Positions 7,902-13,216 of a stretch of 13,216 nucleotides of DNA are shown here, one piece after another. Under the pieces are notes generated by a model. It worked only from the letters and a program-made list of their open reading frames with translations. It was not told the DNA's origin and made no database searches. Positions within the stretch are counted from its first letter, which is position 1. Every line of letters begins with the position of its first letter. Source of the stretch: Chloromonas sp. AAM2 (Eukaryota; Chlorophyta; Chlorophyceae; Chlamydomonadales; Chlamydomonadaceae); the NCBI GenBank assembly GCA_004335635.1, contig QAXH01004627.1:8493-21708 (forward strand), written 5' to 3'. Both the position numbers and the translations under genes were made by a program.

Positions 7902-8056
7902 AGACCTCCACCACCACCTGAAAACTAACTCCACCGCCACCACCACCTGAAAACAAACTCCACCGCCACCACCACCTGAAAACAAACTACCCACAAACTA
8001 CTGGATCACCGAAGCACCGTCCCACCACAACCCCAGATTGCCCCCACACAGTCTCC
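7836..8056 (-). promoter_or_regulatory. G-run-rich 3' flank of the RRM gene (candidate 3' UTR element)
   Basis: Read in the direction of the RRM gene, G-runs follow the stop codon: G5 at 8045-8041, G4 at 8034-8031, G3 at 8023-8021 and G3 at 7992-7990. The GGTGGTGG minisatellite comes next, then five G3 runs between 7867 and 7836 (loops of 3, 8, 3 and 3) that fit a quadruplex. Animal hnRNP H/F proteins bind G-tracts through quasi-RRMs, and this gene encodes such a protein. That it binds its own message here is inference. I found no TGTAA poly(A) signal on this strand down to about 7000, so the transcript end is unknown. Confidence 0.35.
7902..7988 (+). repeat. 29-bp minisatellite, three copies
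   Basis: Units at 7931-7959 and 7960-7988 are identical. The unit at 7902-7930 differs at a few positions, mostly in its first six bases. On the minus strand, the sense of the neighbouring gene, each copy reads TTTTCAGGTGGTGGTGG and then either CGGTGG or AGG. That combines a splice-acceptor-like TTTTCAG/G with a GGT-rich tract. It lies 69-155 bases past the stop codon of the RRM gene, so it is probably transcribed in that gene's 3' untranslated region. Confidence 0.9.
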
Positions 8057-11000
8057 TCAGCACGTGGTAAGCTCAATGTAGCGTGACCCCAGGTAGCGCC
8101 TGTTGAGCTCTTTGCAGGCACGGGCACCTGCAATTGTGAGGTAAGGCAGGCCCATTGGTTACTTTGTTTGCTTGTGCCTTATTATTCTGCTGATGCTTAC
8201 TCGAGGTGCCACGCAGACTGGACACGTCTGGGAGCGGGTCAAAGCTGGGGTAACGGTTTAGGTAGGGGGTTTGAAAATCATCCCTCCATCAATTGGATGA
8301 GTCAGTGGCCTAACTCTCCCTTCATAAACATTATTGCCTCAAAGCACTGCCGGTCTGAACTTCCAGACGCTCTGACAGCTGGACTTGTACCCCTTGGCGC
8401 CATGCCAATCATCATGCCTTGTACCCTTGCTGCCATCGACAGGGCTTCGGACCATGCCGTTCACCCACCCTCAGCCGGTGAGGCGAAGCTCAGCCACGCC
8501 TCCCCGCTTGGCCTTCCTGCGCTATCCAGACCCAGCTGAAGAGAATCAGGGAGGTACTGGTAGCCGGCAAAAAAGGCCAAAATCTCAGCTGGGCTGCTAC
8601 GGTACGGCAAGCCACGAACCTGGAAGCAAGTGATTGCAAGCCAGAACAGGCTGTTTATCAGACCAATAAAGCATCAACAACCGGGCTGCAGCCATGACAC
8701 ATGACAATTTGCGATGTAGCCGGCTCTGACTGAGCGCACCACCATCACATGTGATCTGCACTTCCATATGTGCTGCTTCAGGCGATGGCCAGCTGGCAAG
8801 CAATCACGTGATCAGCCATGCGGTACTGCTCAAAACCACCAAGGGCCTGGGCACATGAAAGCATGCGCACCTTGACGGTGGCACTTGTGGGGGTAGCAAA
8901 TGGCACAGCAGCCGGGCTGCGGCTCATGGTACCAGGCTGCATCATGCCGCCCATGTTGCCGCCCATGCTTGGCATGCCACCGCCCATATTCAAGCCTGTC
9001 GTCATGCCCAGCTGGTGAGGATGCAACAGCTGGGGGTGTGCATGTGTGTACGTGGCCATCGGGCCTGTACTGTACATGCTGCGCCCACCAGCACCCAAAG
9101 GCATAGGGCTTGCAGTCTGCATCTGCTGCAACGCCACATGCTGCGACAGGTTGCTGTGTGCTGGTTGTAAATGGTGAGTTGCATGGCCTGGATGCATAAT
9201 GGACAAGGACGGTGATCGTGCAGACTGCTGGTTGCCGTTTTCAGTGATCGCTCCTGGCAGGTACCCGGCTGACATTAAAGCGTGTGATCCGGAGCCCGAT
9301 CCCAACCCCTGGCCTACGCTGGCTTGTGTTGCGCCTCCTGACAGCTGCGGCCCAAACACGCCCATTCCGCCAACACCCCCATCAGGGCCTGTATGTGGCA
9401 GGGTGCCGCTTGTAGCTGAGCCTCTAGAATGCAGATTGCTTCCTGACTGCACTACTCCAGGACGCATGTGGCCATACAGTGAGCCCTGCATGTGCTGTTG
9501 TGGCTGCTGTTGTGTTTGTAAGTACTGTTGGCTGGATGGATGTGAGCCAGAGCCTGCACCAACAATTTGAAACGCCCTTCCTGTGATAGGCTGCCTCTGC
9601 TGACCACCACCAAGGCCAAGTCCGGCAAACTGTTGATGCAATGCCATTTGCGTGGGGTGATATTGCTGCTGCCTGCACATGCAGAGCATCCAGACAAACA
9701 ACAGGTGGCACGTGATACATGCAAGCAACACATGGTTGTCTGAACTGGTATGGTCTGCACTGCTGTTCTGTAAACAAATGGACTTGCCTTTTCACCCGTG
9801 CATCAAACACTTTCTGTATGGAATGTTGTTCCTGGCGAACTTGTACACTATTCGCCACAAGGTCAGCAGCTGGAAGCGATCTATCATGGTGGATATGAGA
9901 GCTGTCTTGAATTTGAGCTTGCACTATGCGTGTGGCCCTGACTCTGCAAATTTGCTGTTGTCGCTGCATAAGGCATAATATGTCGATCATGCTCACCATA
10001 GGCGTGCATCCACAGTTGCCAGGCCGCTTGGCCCAGGCGCTATGTACGGTGATAGAAGTGAGCCTGGGGTGCTCCCAGAGCCAGGATTCGAAGAGGCAGC
10101 TGACTGAGGCATGCCCAGCATAGGCATCGGGGTGCCAGATTGCATAAGCGTGGGCACAAACAATTGAGGAGCAGCTCCCATATAGCCCACACGTGGCTGG
10201 CTGCGTAAAAGCCGAGATCGTAGCTTCGCTGCTGCACCTGGAATGGCTAGAGTGCCAAGCTTGACTTGCTCCTCCATTTCTGACTTGGGAACGTGCAACA
10301 GCCGTACATAGCGTTCTCCAATGTAATCGCCATTCTTTGACAGAGCCTGCAGGATGGGACAGAACATGGATCAGCAGAGATGGGCCCACAAGTGTCAGAC
10401 AGGCCCAGCATGTGCACTTCAGAGACTATGCATTTCTGAAGTGAGCGGCGTGTGCTTGATTGCAGATTCAATGCTCTCCCCTCGTCGTGTAGCTTGCAAA
10501 CCATGCACGCCTCGGGTGCTTACTACTGGTGTGTGGGCACAGCGTGCATGCTTTGGATTTCGCCTGATCAACGATACTGCAATTGCGCGCCTGTCATGTG
10601 CATGAAAGGCTGAAGATGCGTGGCCTCATTTGCATTCCAAACATGACCTGTCGGTGCCGATGACCCCAAACCATCCGCACAGCAGATCACCCCGCACCAT
10701 CCACACTAGCTTCGTTTGTTTACGCGAGCGTTCGTGGATTGAAGAACTCGAAGATGGCAAGATAAGACAACGGTCATGGCGAGTTCCCATAGCAAGAATC
10801 CGGACCCTTGCAGCTCACCTTTAGAGCCTCGTCCTTGTTTACGAATTCGGCGAATGCCTGTGCACAGAAGACATGGCAGCAGCAATCGTCTGGACCCGGT
10901 CAAGGTCACGCGCCTGACTTGCAGGAGTTCGTAACTGAGGCGCCAAAAACCCACCAGACCACTCGGTCGTCCGTCTGGTTCATCTACAAACGCCACTGTC

Positions 11001-11397
11001 TTTACTTTGAAGCCTGCGAAGAAATCAAGGATCTGCGGTGCCATCGACAAGACAAGCAGACAAACAGGGTCAGGTCATGCGCAAAGTTCTCTAACCGCAC
11101 TAGTGTATTTCCCACAGTGCAAAGGCGACGGGACTACCCAGTGAGGCACTGTAACAATGTTGGCTGTGGGTTTTACAAGTACATCGACAGCCCGTTAAGC
11201 ATAGACAATCGCACCTGCTGCTCATTGGTAGAGTAGGGTAGCCCTTTGAGCTTGAGCACAGCATCGTCACTAGCCTCGCCCGAGCCTGGCACGCTTAAAA
11301 GGGCTCCTCCTCCGCTCGGGCCTGCAGGGACCGACGCACCGGCAGGGGCCTCTTCAAGGGGCCCCACGCCTGGTCCCTCCACCGGGCTGGCTTGCAT
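8057..11397 (-). CDS. hnRNP H/F-like RNA-binding protein with two quasi-RRMs, seven exons
   Basis: Exons on the minus strand: 11397-11215, 11032-10955, 10857-10819, 10346-9997, 9672-8871, 8619-8469 and 8127-8057. Together they are 1674 nt, 557 residues plus TGA. Junction phases are 0, 0, 0, 2, 0 and 1, and each restores the frame. The start is the only ATG after an in-frame TGA and sits in GCCATGC. Quasi-RRM 1 is at residues 46-119: KLKGLPYS, then ILDFFAGF, then GRPSGLAFAEF (split by intron 2) and RYVRLLHV. A low-complexity linker (about 120-480) is rich in Q, G, M, S and H. Quasi-RRM 2 is at 482-555: VKVRGLPY, then EILAFFAGY, GRPSGEAWLSF and RYIELTTC at the very end. GLPY, the FF-AG helix end and GRPSG mark the hnRNP H/F, GRSF1 and ESRP class. 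These proteins bind G-rich RNA and control splicing and RNA processing in the nucleus. Introns are 97-472 nt. An orthologue in a specific alga is not claimed. Confidence 0.9.
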
Positions 11398-12438
11398 GGC
11401 TAGGCCGATACTGTGTCCTTTCCGTTCTGTGGTACGGCAGCTCTGTCCATCGGGGTCATCTCATGAGCCCGTTTTCTTTCCGGTAATATCGTTTTGGACT
11501 TTTCTTTCTAAAATGCATTCTGATGACCCACAGTGGAGGAGAGAATCATCTTCGTTGTGGCACAGGCGGGCTCAAGGGTGATGTTAATATCACAATATAA
11601 TTTCCCGCGTCGCTCAGATGTAACAACAGAGCTCAGGCAAGCTCATTGAAAAAACACCATTCCGATGCAACAGACTTGTGCGCATCTATTCATCATATGT
11701 CAGCACTCAAATTGCTACACACGGCGCACTAGTCATGCATTCAAAACAGCCGAAGCAGAAGCACGCCTGCTTGCGCCCGACACAGGCTTGGTTTTTTAAA
11801 TATGGGTGCGTATGTATACCGGTATGTATGTATACGTTGCGCATAGGTATCTATGTTGCCGCCCGCCAGCAGTGGCCACTTGACACAGAGTCTGAGAGGC
11901 CACTGATCGCCAGTCACCTGTCACCACTGGTAACCATCACCAACGTCACCCCCAGCAGTGGCCAGAAGTCATAAGAGCCATGTTTGCAGCAACAATAAAC
12001 TAGAAGCAGGTTTCAGGGTGCACTACGCCTTGGCTGGGCAGAACACCGATGCTTTGGCGCACTTGCCTTCTTGCAGCAGACCATGGCCGTTGCATGGAAG
12101 CACAAGATGCACAGACGGGCATGGGATACAGGCAGGCATGGGGCAGTCCCACCTAATGGTCAGGCTCGTGACGCCTCAGGAAAAACCGATTTGTCGTGCC
12201 TTCCAGCTGAACTGTCACTGCTTGACATTGATTCAAACGCCAATGAACCAAGGCAGGCAACCGAAGAGAGTGAACGATCTGCATCATGTGCCCAGAAACA
12301 TGTTTTCAACAACGTGTCACTGCCATTGCAACGGCTGCAGCACCAGTCACGTTTCTGGCTAGTTCTGCCACCAGCTGTTCAAGCAGCAGTCGCACAATAA
12401 CCCGACCGGACCTAAGTAAATTGCTGCAGGGTCTGGCT
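11398..12438. other. Upstream flank of the RRM gene
   Basis: This must hold the promoter and 5' leader of the minus-strand RRM gene, at least near 11398. An AT-rich patch at about 11583-11602 reads AATTATATTGTGATATT on that strand, roughly 190 bases before the ATG, and is the only TATA-like site I see; support is weak. Further out are a palindrome ATACCGGTAT (11816-11825) inside a GTAT-rich run and the word CCAGCAGTGGCCA twice (11866 and 11952), which includes the palindromic TGGCCA. Open frames of up to about 134 codons on the plus strand overlap one another and match nothing I know. Confidence 0.45.
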
Positions 12439-12462
12439 TGCATGCATGCATGCATGCATGCA
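12439..12462. repeat. (TGCA)6 microsatellite
   Basis: Six perfect copies of the self-complementary tetranucleotide TGCA lie here. The tract is a 24-base palindrome and could form a hairpin or cruciform. Confidence 0.95.
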
Positions 12463-12509
12463 GGTTACCACGGGTTGCTTTCTTCTTCAACTGTTGGCCA
12501 CCACCATTA

Positions 12510-12571
12510 CTATCCTGGTGTGTCGCAATCCCCTTCACATGTAGGTTGGACGGGCTGGAATCCCTCCCCTC
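12510..12571 (+). repeat. Dispersed repeat, copy 2 (inverted relative to 3485-3546)
   Basis: It matches the reverse complement of 3485-3546 at 57 of 62 positions with no gap; the five differences are scattered. Similarity ends at both borders. The next 114 bases contain three copies of a CAGCTTAYGCT word (12586, 12616 and 12667) that have no counterpart next to copy 1. Confidence 0.85.
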
Positions 12572-13071
12572 TTATGAACGTTTGGCAGCTTATGCTGTAC
12601 TTGGCAGTACTTGGGCAGCTTACGCTTGATTGCTCCGCCGTCAAAGGACACGGGACGGAATGTGTACAGCTTATGCTGTGCTTGGGGGCTGAGGTTATAC
12701 ATCGATTACATCAGAGGGGCCACATGCGCTGAGTGAGAACGCTAGCAAGCCATGTGAGGTTGCACAGTGGTTGCATGTGCTTACATGCGCCTCCATGCCA
12801 GGTGGTGTGCGTCACAGTGGTGGTGGGCACCATTGGGGCACTCCTTGTGGGCACATGATTATACCTTTGGTGATTTAATAATTTTTTGAGGCTTAATCAA
12901 TCATTGAATGGTTTAATCACCAATCGGTCACTTCTGATTGAGTCCTTGACAAGGGAGTGTGCAAAGCCCCACCATTGCCATAGTACGTGAAGTACACAAC
13001 TGCACCCCGTTCAACACAGGCAGTGCTCATGTCCGCCTGGGGTACTAGTAGCGTAAGCAAGACAAGTAGTC
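12572..13071. other. Gene-less stretch with short repeats
   Basis: No gene is recognised. It starts with the CAGCTTAYGCT words: CAGCTTATGCTGTACTTGG at 12586-12604 recurs with one change at 12667-12685, and a shorter version is at 12616. A G/T-rich part follows, with CACAGTGGT twice, then the AT-rich hairpin at 12867-12923. Confidence 0.45.
12867..12923. repeat. AT-rich inverted repeat (stem-loop)
   Basis: TTGGTGATTTAA (12867-12878) and TTTAATCACCAA (12912-12923) pair over 12 bases with one central mismatch pair, enclosing a 33-base AT-rich loop. The loop includes T6 and ATCAATCATTGAAT. This patch is much richer in A and T than its surroundings. It could be a transposon end or a transcript-end structure; nothing decides between them. 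Confidence 0.5.
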
Positions 13072-13216
13072 ATGCTGGATACCGTTCAACAGGTGATGCT
13101 GGATACCGTTCTGAGCAACAGGAAAATATTGGAGAGGAAAAGGGATGAGCCGGCAACGGCATGCAGCCCACGGGTTGTGCAAGCCACCACACGACAGTTC
13201 CAGCAGCGTTTAGCAG
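13072..13216 (+). CDS. Possible start of a gene running off the right edge
   Basis: From ATG 13072 a frame stays open for 48 codons to the end of the window; the previous in-frame stop is TAA at 13054. The peptide opens with two in-frame 8-residue repeats (MLDTVQQV, MLDTVLSN), made by a 24-bp tandem DNA repeat at 13072-13111. A charged stretch, RKILERKRDE, and a Gln/Arg-rich part, TTRQFQQRLA, follow. It could be an N-terminal exon with a helical region, but a 48-codon opening is within chance and no domain is visible. Confidence 0.2.
   Translation, partial: MLDTVQQVMLDTVLSNRKILERKRDEPATACSPRVVQATTRQFQQRLA

Noticed and set aside
7902..7988. CRISPR-like array
   Set aside because: Units are contiguous 29-mers with no spacers, in a eukaryotic context.
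8778..8870. Continuation of exon 5 of the RRM gene past 8871
   Set aside because: Reading on gives an unrelated tail, while the donor GTGCGC at 8870 joined to 8619 gives the expected VKVRGLPY. A 24-base mini-intron (GTGCGC to CCCAG) is also too short.
9424..10389. A 321-codon minus-strand frame
   Set aside because: It runs in a different frame through exons 4 and 5 and intron 4 of the RRM gene, which are explained far better by the RRM reading.

Overview
The window looks like nuclear DNA from a green alga (Chlorophyta, probably a chlamydomonadalean). The evidence is a seven-exon protein gene whose six introns all begin GTG (GTGCGA, GTGGGT, GTGAGC, GTGCGC) and end in a pyrimidine-rich stretch plus CAG. 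Around it are intergenic DNA with several repeat families and a non-LTR retrotransposon remnant. There are no operons, ribosome binding sites or other bacterial features. The genus is an inference from style, not from a diagnostic gene.

Layout: 1-221 (minus) is the C-terminal part of a LINE-type reverse transcriptase that runs off the left edge. 222-1453 is non-coding flank. 1454-2842 (plus) is an intronless ankyrin-repeat gene with 11 repeats. Its central units are near-identical 99-bp copies, and its N-terminus resembles an F-box. From 2843 to about 8056 I see no convincing gene. That stretch holds a 62-bp dispersed repeat (second, inverted copy at 12510-12571), a pair of 122-bp direct repeats 666 bp apart with TG...CA ends, G/C-run structures between them, a 160-bp foldback hairpin at 6126-6285, a 33-bp minisatellite at 6796-6894 and a 29-bp minisatellite at 7902-7988.

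The main gene, 8057-11397 (minus), is reconstructed here exon by exon. It encodes a 557-residue hnRNP H/F-type protein with two quasi-RRMs, one near the N-terminus and one at the extreme C-terminus, joined by a long Gly/Gln/Met/Ser/His-rich linker. All six junctions restore a continuous reading frame through conserved RRM motifs. The sense-strand DNA just past its stop codon is full of G-runs, the kind of RNA that animal hnRNP H/F proteins bind, so feedback of the protein on its own message is a testable idea. 11398-13071 is the upstream flank, with a (TGCA)6 tract, the second dispersed repeat and an AT-rich hairpin. A short open frame at 13072-13216 runs off the right edge and may be the start of another gene.

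The two main genes do not appear functionally linked. The window's most interesting content is the hidden multi-exon RNA-binding gene with its G-rich 3' flank, the expanding ankyrin array and the foldback element.
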